Below are positions 10,470 to 21,928 of a stretch of 45,709 nucleotides of DNA, piece by piece. Source of the DNA: Blastocladiella britannica (lineage: Eukaryota > Blastocladiomycota > Blastocladiomycetes > Blastocladiales > Blastocladiaceae). Under the pieces are notes generated by a model. The model saw nothing but the letters and a program-made list of their open reading frames with translations. It had not been told where the DNA came from and ran no database searches. Made by a program: the position numbers and the translations under genes. The stretch covers positions 1-45,709 of the forward strand of contig MU624587.1 in NCBI GenBank assembly GCA_025349905.2. The letters run 5' to 3'. How positions within the stretch are numbered: the stretch's first letter is position 1; each line of letters begins with the position of its first letter.

Positions 10470-11651
10470 ATGGACTCCACCGCTGCTATCTCGATCGCGC
10501 TCTCGATCCTCTCGGCAGTCTGCGCCGTTGTCGGACTGCAGATCACTCTCTACCGGGTCGTTCCTACGCCGTATCCGTACCTGCGACGAGTATGGCACCT
10601 TCTACGCGGTGATCCACGCGCATCCGAGCCCATCCCCCGTTCAACTGGCTTGGGGAAAGTGTTTTACCAGCGCTACCGCACGATTTGCCTGACCACCGCG
10701 GCCGTGATGCAGATCATTGGCGCCGTGAGTTTCATTGTCTTTCAGTGCAACTTTGACTCGGTCCCGAACTGGATCGGGTACCAGATCCTGCGCATTGTGA
10801 CTCAGTCACAGGCCGGAATGATCTACTCGCTGGCCATGACGTTGCGGGTGGTGGTCATTGTTCAAAACAAGAGCCATTTCTTCCGCAAGGGTTACTTGAC
10901 GTCGGTGGTGGTGCTGGCGGTGACATGCATTGTCATGTCCGCCATCACGATCTCGGCGCGGCTGGTGCAGCTCACGAGCGACAATGCCACCATCGGCCAG
11001 TGGAAGGAGGCGTACTTTATCCCGCTGTGGTGCTCGTACGTGTTTGCGTTGATGCCGCTGTGCTGCATCACAGGAAGCCTGTGGTCGCTGCAGATTGCCT
11101 TCAACTTGCGCGGCAAGGGCGTCACCAACACCAGCCAGTCTGTCTCGTCGAATAACGTCACCAATCCGAGCAGCGGTGGTGCTGCTGTTGGTGGAGGCTC
11201 TTCACTGATAGTAGGTGCTGCGGCAACCGCGCGGAACAACCAACTCTCCTCTGGAGCAGACAACAAACCGACCAGCGCCCGCGCAGCCACGACGACGACG
11301 ACGGGTGCAGGCGTGCTCAAGGGCCAGTCGATCCAATACTCGCTCACTCGATCGTTTTTCATCTTGACGTTTTGCAACGTGGTGCTCTGGGTGCTGCTGC
11401 TGGCGATCGTGGGCGCGCCGATCCTCCCAGGCGAGACGGGTGTTGCGGCGGCCGACTTGATCATCAGCCTGGCGATCCTGGACGAGGCGTGCTTTTCCAT
11501 GCTCCTCAAGATCAGTTACAAGGCCGGTCTCAAGTCGCAGTCAGGATTGCTGCCGGCAGCGGCCAACAATCCGAGTTTGGGTGCGGTTGCGCCAAATAGT
11601 GCCATTAACAACAAGTCGACGGATGCTCTGCGGCCATCGTCTGGCCTTTGA
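10470..11651 (+). CDS. Seven-helix membrane protein of unknown family
   Basis: A single exon of 393 aa. I do not recognise the family. Seven hydrophobic segments can be read at about residues 6-28, 72-92, 104-132, 143-165, 183-207, 293-317 and 323-347. Between the fifth and sixth lies a ~85-residue Ser/Thr/Asn/Gly/Ala-rich hydrophilic loop (with TTTTTG), and the tail after helix 7 is Ser/Asn-rich. A short N-terminus, one large loop before the last two helices and a hydrophilic tail recall G-protein-coupled receptors, but no DRY, NPxxY or other class motif was found. Basic residues (RRVWHLLRG, FFRKG, LRGKG) suggest which loops are cytosolic. The start at 10470 is the Met directly before the first helix; an in-frame Met at 10332 would add a low-complexity leader and is less likely. 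Transporter or fungal orphan receptor are both possible. Confidence 0.75.
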   Translation: MDSTAAISIALSILSAVCAVVGLQITLYRVVPTPYPYLRRVWHLLRGDPRASEPIPRSTGLGKVFYQRYRTICLTTAAVMQIIGAVSFIVFQCNFDSVPNWIGYQILRIVTQSQAGMIYSLAMTLRVVVIVQNKSHFFRKGYLTSVVVLAVTCIVMSAITISARLVQLTSDNATIGQWKEAYFIPLWCSYVFALMPLCCITGSLWSLQIAFNLRGKGVTNTSQSVSSNNVTNPSSGGAAVGGGSSLIVGAAATARNNQLSSGADNKPTSARAATTTTTGAGVLKGQSIQYSLTRSFFILTFCNVVLWVLLLAIVGAPILPGETGVAAADLIISLAILDEACFSMLLKISYKAGLKSQSGLLPAAANNPSLGAVAPNSAINNKSTDALRPSSGL

Positions 11652-11751
11652 TCCTTTATCACTGCGATACGTTCGACGCTTCGGGTTGAGAGGAGTGCAG
11701 GAGAGGAAGGAGCGGAAAAATGATTATGACTATTTCGTGTCGCATTTGACG

Positions 11752-13263
11752 TTATCGCCGCTGCCGTTTGATATCCGTGCGACCATCCTAGTAGACAAGA
11801 GAGTGTGAGTCCAACGACACGACAAGATCAATTGCAATCATATGTAATACGTACAGGTCCCGGGCTCCGTTTTCGAGCCGGCACAAGCGGCGCAGCATAT
11901 GCTGAAGGGACGGGAGTTCCTACTGCTACTCCAACGGCCAAGCCGCTGGGTGCTGGCGGTGGCGGTAGTGCTGGCAAAGTGACACGCGGCAAGGCGGGCA
12001 TGTTGGGCGGAGGCACAACGCCAAGCATGGGCGGTCGGAACGGCGGTGGGACCAAACCGGGCTGAATGCGAGTACCCGGTTGCGGCAGGGGAGGTGGTGG
12101 CGATCGCGCCGGCTGCGCGGAAACGCGGTGTTGCTGCTGCTGCTGTTGAGGCAGTGGACGCGGATTCACGGGTAAAACTGTGGCACCAGGGAGCGAAGGA
12201 GGACGGGGAGGTGGAATAGGGAGGGGAGGCAGTTGAGCCGGCACGTCGACCGCCGACGCGAGTGGCGGTGGTGGTGGAAGTGGGGGAAGGGGTTGTAGAG
12301 GCGGGCTCCGGGTACGAACGGGCTCGACTGGCGATGGCGGCTTTGGTGGGCGGATCCCGACGCGCAGCTCGTCAAACTATTTATCGCGCCGATGTCAATT
12401 GAATACCCAAAGCATTGATAAAAGAAAAAGCGTACGCTTGGAAAGTAACCAGGGCGAATGTTTTGGAACGAGGAGCGCAGTTCCTTGAACGTCAAGGGCC
12501 GGATCGGCGGCAGATCAGTGTATGAAAAGTTGGTCGTGTCGAGCAAGTACAGTGGGCCTGCTGTCACGTCCACCAGCGGCGGCGGGGCCACGGGATCGCC
12601 CTTGGTATCGACATTGTAGCCAAAGGCGGTGGCGAGCCTCACGTCGCGGTGGATGATCTCGTGGAACGCCATGTCGTTGGCAAGCTCGTCCTGAGACGGC
12701 GGGACTGCCAAATTTGTTTCCATCGTTAAGTGAGCGTCCTTGACATTATTTGGTTTGCCAAAAATATACAAAATTAAACGGACAGCCAAAGGACTCGGGC
12801 AAGAGCGAATCCAGGGTGGCTGGAATGGGAAGATCGTCGTGACCATGACCAGGTGCAGCAGCTTCAGCAGCGGCGGGATGTCGCGAGTAGCGCTGGTGGA
12901 AAGGCGCGAGGCCGTATTCGCTCACCAAATTGTCCGAGGCGTGGAAAGGAGCTCGGGCTGTGGGCATCAACGAGTGAGAAATCACACGTGCTTCCAATAA
13001 AAAGGTGAGGTGCATTAGAACGAAAACGCACGCGCTCGCGGGCAAAGGAGAAGCACTGGAGGAGCGTCCGGCGTTGGCTTGTCGTGAGAACCACCACCTG
13101 CATGCAAGGAAGAGGACGCAAGGGCCAGCGACGAGGACGACGGTGGTGGTGGTAACGGTGGTAACAGTAGTGGTAACGGTGGAGGCGGGGGTGGCATTAG
13201 GTGCGCGTCGTGGTGGTGGTTGCCGCGACTCCCGTCCATGGGGTCATCACGATCGGCGTCCAT
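11752..13263 (-). CDS. Proline-rich protein of unknown function
   Basis: Minus-strand exons 13032-13263, 12770-12957, 12436-12690, 11855-12376 and 11752-11787 join in phase to 410 aa. The N-terminus is His/Asp-rich then poly-Pro (PPPPPPLPLLLPP). The middle is the only ordered-looking part: ASDNLVSEYGLAPFHQRY, then DELANDMAFHEIIHRDVRLA, TTNFSYTDLPPIRPLTFKEL and FQNIRPGYFPS. The second half is proline-rich with a Gln6 run and ends RKRSPGPDGRTDIKRQRR, a probable nuclear localisation signal formed by splicing onto a 12-codon last exon. No family was recognised. The NLV..Y.L and poly-Pro start faintly recall Mediator MED19, but this is too weak to name. The start is the Met at 13263; codons before it include a Pro/Cys stretch without other support. 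It is divergent from LAS1. Confidence 0.65.
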
Positions 13264-13541
13264 GCAAGGGTGCGCCGGAGGGCATGCCCCAGGTGTGGGG
13301 TTCAAGGACAGGGGCAGCGCAGGTGCCGTCAGTTTCGGTGTTGCTCGTGTGTTCGTGAGCCTTCTTCAATGCCTTCAGTGCCAGTGCTCGGGCTGCTCTT
13401 CACGGCTGGGGAGTCTGAACAAAATCCGGCGGAGAACAGTCAAAAAGCTTCAGGATTTTCAGTGCAAGGTACTATCCGCAGGAGTTGGAATTTTTTTTTT
13501 TTTTTTTTTTGGCAAAACAAAAACAAACCGAATCAAAGAGA

Positions 13542-15268
13542 ATGGCCACAACGGCAGCAATCTCGCTGCAGCCGCGCCTGGTTCCATGGTCTTCGCAGGA
13601 CGAGTGGGCGCTCGTGCGCTCCTGGCTTCTGGCTCGAGACCCCCGCGGCGTCGACCGCGTTGCTGCCTGGCTTGCACGCGCAGTGCGTCCTGGTGCCTCT
13701 GGCGGAGTGCCGTCGCAAATTGTCGCCACTGCCGCGCTGGTCGAGGTCGAGTGCGCGTACGACGCGTCTGGAGCTTTCACCCCCGAGCCTTTACTGCGCT
13801 CCCTGTACGCGTTGGCCATTGTGCGGTTCGTGAATGGCGTGGTGGACCCTGCCCAGCGCAAAACCTATGCCCAGTCGGTCGCGTCGCTTGCCGAACGCGC
13901 AGGTCTGCCGGCGTGGCTTGTAGACCTACGTCACCAGGCAACGCACGACGCGGCTTTACCGTCGCTCCCGATCTTACGTGCCGCGCGCGATGCCGCGCTC
14001 GAATGGCTGCAGGAATCGTACTGGGATGCCCATGCGAACGCGTTTGTGGACGCTAAAGCGGAGCTCACGGCCCAGCTGACTGCCTACAAGCAGGCCCGAA
14101 GGGAGATGTTGCGGCAAATGCCTGGCCCTCGTTCGTTTTTGCCATGTTTTGGTCGGGTCCATCAAGTATTGACAACAACAACAACCCAACAGGAACAGCA
14201 GCAGCAGCAGCCGCTGCCGCCTCTGCTGCTCTTCAATTGCAAAAGGAGCAACAAAGGCGCTTGGATGATCTGCTGACTCCTGTGATTGGTGCGCTGGATG
14301 CCTCCATGGTTGGATGTGTCCTCATCCCGCTGCTCCTCGAGCCCGGATTGCTTGTGCCTGCAAATCAGCGGTGGGTATTTAGTTTCTTTCTTGAGTATGT
14401 CTGTAGGTCGCTCATCAACATATGTAGAGTCCTCCCCGTCTTCCCTGCCTTGCTAGCACCGACCCACATTGCGATCTGGGAGCCATTACTCCAAATCCTC
14501 CAGTCCAAATTTGCATTTTTCGTCCCAGAGTTGCTCGCTGCCATCTTGGAGAAGCTCACCGAATGTTCATATACACGCATTTTTTTTTTTTTTTTTTTCA
14601 AACGCCATTGATGCTCATTGGATCACTGGGTAATATATATATAGGCAACCAGCCAGATTCGGTCTTGACTCGGCCTTCGGTCGCAGCAGCATTGTCGGCA
14701 TGGTACCGGCACCTGATGCCAATCACGCGGTCAATTCAAGGGACCAGCAAGTGGGGAAATGTACCGATACCCATTGAGATTCCATGGCGCATTTGGCTCG
14801 AATCCACGCCCAAGGCACAGCATCCAGTGTACGATCTTCTTCTTTTCCTTATGCTTGTTTCCATGGTCTTTCGCTCAAACTTTCGAACGATACAGTGCAC
14901 TCCTTGCTGTTGCAGAAACTGCCAATCATACCATGGCGCCGAGCGATCTGGCTGCCATCATTCGCGATCGCACTGTTGTACGTTTGATGCATTACACTCG
15001 GGAAAGCACAATGGACTCACAACCATTCAAAATTAAGGACCCACAAAGCCAAGCGATCCGCGATCGTATTGGCAAAGAGGATGGACACATCCGGCTCCTC
15101 ACGCTCGACCTGTCCAAGCGCGCCCCACCACCAGTTGTTGTCCGCCCAGCCCCACCAGGAAAGCACTGGACGCGAGTGACGACGGCACTGTATGTGCGCG
15201 GGCCAGGAACTGTGCCGCTGGGTCTCCTGCCGGACGGAAGGCTGCCCTCGTTGGCTCTAGATCCATGA
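13542..15268 (+). CDS. LAS1: LAS1, pre-rRNA ITS2 endonuclease (HEPN domain)
   Basis: Exons 13542-14107, 14167-14370, 14428-14564, 14645-14828 and 14896-15268 give 487 aa. Las1 cuts ITS2 in pre-60S particles together with the kinase Grc3. The N-terminal HEPN domain is plain: PWSSQDEWALVRSWLL, then LPAWLVDLRHQATHDAALPSLPILR, where R-H-x-x-T-H is the catalytic HEPN signature, then AALEWLQESYW. A Gln/Ala-rich linker follows at the second exon. The C-terminal piece KHWTRVTTALYV..GTVPLGLLPDG matches the conserved Las1 tail that contacts Grc3. The ATG follows a T18 run at 13492-13510. The first intron is ambiguous: the 59-nt choice (14108-14166) fits local intron sizes, while a 32-nt alternative would also keep frame. 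The AATAAA signal overlaps the TGA stop. Confidence 0.92.
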
Positions 15269-15273
15269 ATAAA
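15268..15273 (+). terminator. Poly(A) signal of LAS1 overlapping its stop codon
   Basis: AATAAA begins on the last base of the TGA stop of LAS1, so the 3' UTR must be very short. The T-rich stretch at 15302-15326 follows at the usual downstream distance. The next gene starts 139 bp after the stop. Confidence 0.55.
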
Positions 15274-15406
15274 CGTGATGGTGACTGTGAGCGTTGGGGA
15301 GGTTTTTTTTTGTTTTCACTTTTTTGTTTGCAACGAAAAGGCAGACCATTTCGCCTTGCAACTCCTCTTCGCGCCGCCCCATCGCAAAGTAATATAAAGT
15401 AAAAAA

Positions 15407-17029
15407 ATGTCTGCGCGCACCGCCACCTCCCTCTTGCGTCTCTCGCGCCCGGCCGTCGGCCGCACCGCGCCTCTTGCCTCGCTGCGCGCCACCATGCAGC
15501 TACGCGCACTGTCAGCCTCGACCACCCCTGATCTGTCGGTGCGTTATTGTACCATTATTAATTGGTGAGCTATTTTCTGACGCGTAATATAACGAATAAC
15601 CCAGGCTGCCAAGCTCAAGATCCAGCAGACCACTGCGCCTAAGGCCCTCACGCCCAACAAGGACCTGCTGTTTGGCCGCACGTTCTCGGACCACATGCTG
15701 GTCGTGGACTGGGACGCTGAAAAGGGCTGGGAATCGCCGACGATCGTGCCCTACGGCCCGCTCAAGCTGGATCCGTCCTGCACAGTTTTCCACTACGCAA
15801 TGGAGGTTTGCTCCTTTATTTTAACGAGTTTTATCCGCCGTATTCACCGATTTCATGGCGTGCGATCCAATAGTGCTTTGAGGGCATGAAGGCGTATAAG
15901 GACAGCAACGGCAAAATCCGCTTGTTCCGCCCGGACATGAACATGACCCGCCTTGCTCGCTCGTGCGGCCGTCTGTCGCTGCCTGTACGTAATGTTTCTT
16001 TGGCGTTGTGGATACATTTAAGGACTGACCGTCATGTTTCCATATCGCGCAGTCTTTTAACAAGGACGAGCTGATCGAATGCATCAAGCAGTTTGTCAAG
16101 ACCGAGTCGCGCTGGATCCCAAAGGAAAAGGGCTACTCGCTGTACCTCCGCCCAACTGTGATCGGCACTCAGGTATTTTTTTCCGGTTTTTTTTTTCCTT
16201 GGGGAACAATTCTCATCTAACTGAAAAAAAAAAAATTGAAGGCTTCGCTCGGTGTCGGCCCGTCGTCCAAGGCCAAGCTGTTTGTGATTGCGTCCCCCGT
16301 TGGCCCTTACTTCAAGACCGGGTTCACGGCCGTGTCTCTATTGGCCCAGTCGTCGTTTGTTCGTGCGTGGCCCGGAGGCACCGGTGACGCCAAGGTTGGC
16401 GGGTACGCCTTTCATTTTCTGCAGGACTGCCATTTTTTTGGACTCATAACTCCATTTGTAAAAACAAAATAGCAACTACGCGCCGACGATCATGCCGCAG
16501 TCCCACGCGGCGGCGCGCGGCCACCAGCAGGTGCTGTGGCTGTACGGTGCCAACGACGAGCTGACCGAGGTCGGCACTATGAACTGCTTTGTGTACCTGA
16601 TCAACGAGAAGGGCAAGCGCGAGCTGGTGACGCCGCCGCTGGACGGCACCATTTTGCCCGGGGTCACGCGTGACTCGATCCTGTCGCTGGCGCGCTCGTG
16701 GGGCGAGTTTGAGGTCTCGGAGCGCAAGCTGTACATGAAGGACATTCTTGCCGCGTCCAAGGAGGGCCGAGTGCGTTCACTTATTATCATTTTTCGTTGT
16801 CATCAAATCTAACGGAATGGCACAGCTCTTGGAAATGTTTGGCGCCGGCACCGCGTGCATCGTGTCGCCGATCAAGAACGTGCACTACAAGGACAAGGAC
16901 ATTGCGGTCCCGCTCGACCCCAAGGACCCGACGTCGCAGGCCGGCCCGCTGACCAAGCGCTTCAACGACACCATTCTCGGTATTCAGTACGGCGAGATTC
17001 CGAGCAAGTGGAGCGTGGTTGTGGACTGA
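15407..17029 (+). CDS. BCAT: Branched-chain amino acid aminotransferase, mitochondrial
   Basis: Seven exons (15407-15538, 15605-15805, 15874-15984, 16053-16172, 16242-16402, 16473-16770, 16826-17029) give 408 aa. The enzyme is a PLP fold-type IV transaminase that interconverts Leu, Ile and Val with their 2-oxo acids using glutamate/2-oxoglutarate. Diagnostic stretches are [51 protein letters not shown] with the PLP lysine, [24 protein letters not shown] and the [12 protein letters not shown] phosphate loop. The first ~40 residues (Arg/Ser/Ala-rich, [18 protein letters not shown]) look like a mitochondrial targeting peptide. All seven junctions keep phase. An AATAAA lies 23 bp after the stop. 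It converges on the CSC1 gene. Confidence 0.96.
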
Positions 17030-17051
17030 TCTCTTTTTTTTTTCATTCTTG

Positions 17052-17057
17052 AATAAA
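17052..17057 (+). terminator. Poly(A) signal of BCAT
   Basis: AATAAA 23 bp beyond the BCAT TGA, within a T-rich 3' UTR. It lies only 18 bp from the stop of the convergent CSC1-like gene (17075), so the two 3' UTRs must overlap. Confidence 0.6.
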
Positions 17058-17074
17058 CATATGATGTGTCGCTC

Positions 17075-20000
17075 TTACTCCGGTCGCCGCAATATTGGCC
17101 TTTCCTCGCCCCCGGTCAAGGACCAACTTGACTGCGGCGTTTCCACCGCGGGATCTACCACCGCGACTGTTGGAACTGCCAGTTCTGGCACCGTGGCGCG
17201 TCGCGATGTAACGTCGACATAGAGGATCACCGGCGACTGGCGCGTCCCAGTGACCATTTCATCGACAGCGCCGTCACTTTCCACGATGGGAGAGGCAGGA
17301 ATGATCGGAAGCTCGGTGGTCGCCGTCGGCATTATTGGCGTCTGCCCAGCAGGACCCGTAGTCAAGTGATGTGGCACCGAGAAATGCAACCAGCTCGAGC
17401 GCGGGGTCGACAAGATTTGCGATTCCAGGATGCCCGGCGACAGACACGAGTCGGCAACGTGCACGGTGCGCATAAGGTCGAACCGGCCGCGCCACAGCGG
17501 GTCGCTGGGCAACCACATGGCTGACGGCAGCGGCTGCCAGAGCGCGGGGGCCAGGTACGTTTGCGGTTTTGGGTCGGTGGTCTCGCGGTCGTCGTGCGCG
17601 GTGGCCCGCACGTCCGATTGCGCGTCGGGCGCAGTGGTGTGGACCGACCATCCGTCGCTTCCACCATCGCGGCCTCCTTCATTGCGTGGATGGCGATGCG
17701 TGTGGTGGGCCATATCAATCGCCACATCTGGCCTTCCTCCTGGTGCGGCTGCCGATGCCGCTAGATCTGTCGCCATGGGCGGTGTTGGAGATACGTCGTC
17801 GTCACCCAGCGGCGGTTTTGGATCGGCTCCCATCGCCGACGGCTTAGGCGGCGTCCACATCTCGCTCGCCACGTCATCCGGCCCGATACGCGCAATGCGT
17901 ACGCTGTTCGCCGGCGTGCCACCCGCAAACCCGGTGGAGCTAGTGGTGGCAAAGTCGCCGTCGGTGGTGGCCGACACGTGTCCAGTGGCAGCATTCACTG
18001 CTGCAGCTGCAGCTGCAAATGCAGCCGTAGCAGCAGCAGTAATAGCGAGGTCCGCTGTAGCTGCAGCCGTGGCAGAGGTGACGTTGGTGGCAGCGAGCGG
18101 GCCGTGGCGTACGCCTCTCGACCGAGTCGCGGCGGCCACGCGCTGTCCAATCATCTCCTGCTGCGCGACTAGCAGTTCAATGGGTACCGCTCGGCTCACG
18201 CGTCGGATGTTGCGGTCCAGGTATATTTTGAATCCGACCGTGACCCCGAGCAGCGGCAGCATCAGGGCCGCCGCCCAGTACACGCCGTTGGATGCCAGCA
18301 TGCCGGCCATGGTCATTTGGAAAAGTCCCAGACCCAAGAGTATCCACTGCACGACTGTCAGGAATGTTTTGCCGTTGGTCTCGTACGATGGGACCGAGCA
18401 GTACAGCAGGTTGTGCTTGTACACCATATAACTACCATGTAATTTCGTGTGAGTGCAATAAGAGAATTTGGACCTGGAGAAAACACGTACCCAAAAGCAA
18501 AGTAGATGAAGGCGATAGGCAGCACCAGCGGATGGATTAAAGAGTAGAGCAGTGCAATAATCATGATCAAGGCCGACGAGCAGTCTGCATTATATTCGAT
18601 TTGATTGAACATATGGTCCCTGTAATGGATGAAAAGAACAAAACGCACAGTAGTAGAAATACTGAAATGCCCATGGCCGACGAGCACGGTAAAGGTCACG
18701 AGGGGTCCGAGCAACCCACCGCGCCGTTGTCCACCAAGCGATGAAAACACCCCAGTTGATTTGTAAGAGCTCGCAAGCATGCTGAAAAACACAAAGGGTG
18801 AGCTCCCACTGTCGAGGAAAAGATATATAAATAAACGGACCAGGTTGGCTTGGAACACAATGTAGCCAAGGTAAAAGTTGGCCCCCTTGGGAATCGACTT
18901 TGCAGCAAGGGATGTAATATTGTTGAGGGTGGCATCGTTTCCAGGATGGAATCCAGGTAGCTCGATGGGAATAAAGAAGAAAATATTCAGGATCGTTGTG
19001 ATCACCGTCTGGCCAATGACTATACATATGGTGGTAAGCATGGAGTTGGCGAGATAAAAAAAAAAAAAAATAACGAACCAAAGAACACGAGCTGGTTGAT
19101 GAAGAGAAATGCAAAGTAACGGTTTGTCAGGCGCTCGTCAAAGACAGATTTTGTTGGAATGCCCTGCATCGAGAGCAAGCCCATCAACAAGTACGGGAGG
19201 GCGACGTTGAAGAGCGTTGCGGTGAATGTGGGCAGGACGGACGTCAGGAATGAGCGAAGCAAGCTACTACTCTCCTTGACGGGGCTCAGGAACGGCAGCA
19301 GTCGCACAAGACTGTCCAAGTTGGCGAGGGCCACCACAAGCGAGATCTGGGCGTGAAGAGTGTAAATATTAAGTGCGAAAAAATAAGAGAGGACGCATAC
19401 GTACAGGAATAATCCAGATAAAGGTCAAGATGCCAATGGCAAGGTTGGTCACCACACGCACAGTCACCCGCCGCGTATTGTCGGCCCACCCAAACACGGA
19501 CCACACGATATCGCGCGGCTCTGGCGCCATGCGCACCGACAGAGTCCCCGATACGAGCGTCTGAGCAGCAATCACGGCCGCCACCGGACTCGAAAACGTC
19601 ACAAACGCCTGTGGATTGGCGCGGTACCGGTCGGAAATGCGGGCAAAGTCGCGCGCAAGGGCAATGCGGTACAAATGAAAGTGCAGCTTGCGGTGAGCAA
19701 AATCGATCGCATGGACCAGGTCCCCGCTCGGCGTCACGTGCGTCGGCTGACTGTTGCCGAGCGCAACGCGGTTGGCCGGGTGGACAAGGCGGTCCCACGC
19801 CATGTGGTCGCGGCACATGGGTAAAGATGGGTGCCGAATGGGTATGGGCGGTAATGAGCGGCGCAAAGCACCGGGGACCTCGTCGCGCAGGGGCTCCAAC
19901 AAAAAGTCGACGGAGCCAGTCAGTGATTGCGAACCAAGGACGGCCGGGGTGACGGAAGCATCGGCAACGACAGGCTCGACAAAGGACACGGCTGGAGACC

Positions 20001-21746
20001 GATTGAGGCCAATGCCCAGCAGTCCCGATTCTGGTAGTGCCAAAGGAGGAGACAGGGACATGGGAGCGACTGCGTTGGAGGGGCTAGAAACGATCGGCAT
20101 GGCCATGTCCATGATGCGCATTGGGATTGAGTCTGGTCCGCCGGGAACAGGCGGCACAATGGCGTCCATGTCCGCGACCGAGTTGGCCCGAGAAACGGTC
20201 ATGCTTCGCGGGATCACTGGGTCCTCGTCCGAGTCGGAAGTGAGCGATCCGTCCTCGTCCTCGTTGGTGAAATAGCCCGTGTTCCACGTGTAGCGGTCGC
20301 GGAGCAAGGTCACGCCGCGCTCCAAACTTGCGCGTCCGCTGCGATGGTGGTGACTTTGATGGTGGCGGCGGCGGCCAGTCGTGTCATGCAAACGGTCAGC
20401 CGAGAGAGTGGTTGCTGTTGCTGCCGTGGGGGTTGGGCGACGCCCCTCGAGGGTGGACATGGGTGGCGCGGGCAGGTCGTCGATGGTATCGTGGCGGCGT
20501 GAGGGAGAGTCGCGCGTCCCGCGGCGTTGTGTCGCCGACCCAAAGCGGGAGGTAAACAGTCGCCGGCGAATGGCAGTGGTGGCGATCAAGAGACCCTGTC
20601 CAATTCCTTCCCAGGCGCGGCGCAATTTTCGAGATGTCGTGCGCAGGAGGCGCATTGGCAACCTGGATTTTGTGACCTCGTCCTTAAAGTAGCGGTGGGC
20701 AAGGTCCAAGTGCGCGAGCTCCAGCATTTGCAAGTAACCCATGGCCTTTTCGATGCGGCGCGCGAGTTTGCCAACACGGCGATTCATTACGACCGACTCG
20801 ACGTCACCGAGCCCGAGGCGCGTAAAGTACTCGGCGAGCGCGGCCTCCGAGCGTAGCACCGGCGGCACGTTGGTGACGAGGATCGAGCGCGTGTGAATCT
20901 CGTCGCGCGCCACGGCACTGAGGCGGGCTGCGTGCAGCTGCGGGATATACCAGGACGTGTGGTGGTACAAGAATACCAGCACCATGGCGGTGATGCCCAC
21001 GGCAAAGACGGCGTGGAAGTACAGCACTGGCGTGCCCGATGGCAGGTTCAGAATCGAATAAGTGTCGAGCGCGGCAATCAGGTTGGACGGCAGCTTGCCC
21101 GACGGCGTCGTGGCGTTGGCAGGGGGATTCATGGCGTCTGCGGTCTGGTTACCGCTATCTCCACCACGGATATCGGGATCAGAGGACGTAAAGGAAACGT
21201 GAAGAGGCACGAGGACCACGGCAACCGTCAGTGACAGCACCAGACAAATGTACATGCACATGCGGTTGAAGCGCAGGAACATGGCGGCATCCAGTCCACG
21301 CTCGGCCACAATAAAGGGCTCGGATGCCTGAAATACGGCGCGTATCGTGGACCAGAGGCTCCTTGGCGCGGACCGCCATTCGTGTTGGAGCGATGGGGAT
21401 GGCGACGACGATGGTGGCGCCTCCACGGCTGCAGCAGTCGACTTTCCTGTCCCGAGTGCCGGTGGTATTGGGAATGACCTTGCAGACTCTGTTGGGCGGC
21501 AAGACTGGCATCGGACCGTCCTATTTTGCGCACATCAGTTCGCGGTTCTGGAACGACTGGATACAAGAGAGATGCGTACTCGTTCGCGTGGTCGTGGGCG
21601 CGGTAAATGTAGCCCAAGGTGCGGGTGCGGCGGAAGTAGGCAAAGGCACCGATGCACACGACCGAGACGACGGTGGTGAAGGCGAACTGCAGGCCGAGTC
21701 CGGTCAGACTGGTGCTGTAGTTTTGTGTTTGATCGAGGGTTGCCAT
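17075..21746 (-). CDS. CSC1: CSC1/OSCA/TMEM63-family (DUF221) ion channel
   Basis: Seven minus-strand exons (21580-21746, 19405-21520, 19079-19346, 18841-19019, 18649-18781, 18491-18584, 17075-18431) give about 1437 aa. Members are osmotically or mechanically gated, calcium-permeable cation channels of the plasma or vacuolar membrane. An N-terminal helix ([21 protein letters not shown]) is followed by a linker, helices near residues 140 and 220, [13 protein letters not shown] and SILVTNVPP (first strand of the cytosolic RRM-like loop), [15 protein letters not shown] and [10 protein letters not shown], then the pore block: [87 protein letters not shown] and [10 protein letters not shown]. Two features enlarge it beyond the usual ~800-1000 aa: a long low-complexity Arg/Thr/Asp-rich insert in the cytosolic loop (codons around 19800-20700) and a ~340-residue Ala/Thr-rich tail. 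Confidence 0.9.
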
Positions 21747-21928
21747 TTTTGGTGGGTTTTTTTTTTGGTGAGAAAAAGGTAAAGCAGGTAAAAAAATTGG
21801 TGCACCAAAACCCGCCGAGCGAGCCCAACGCAACCCGTCCGCGTGATCTGAGGGGAATTAACAGCAGAATTCACGAACTTGCAAGGACACTCCCTCTCAC
21901 CCCCAAAGGTCCATTCTTACTGCCCACC

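Noticed and set aside
13138..13195. CRISPR-like or minisatellite array (GGTGGTAACGGTGG units)
   Set aside because: Imperfect short GGT/AAC repeats encoding poly-Pro/Leu/Ser on the minus strand; no spacers and a eukaryotic context.
14120..14166. 32-nt intron in LAS1
   Set aside because: It keeps frame, but is far shorter than the 55-68 nt typical here; the 59-nt alternative with the same acceptor is preferred.
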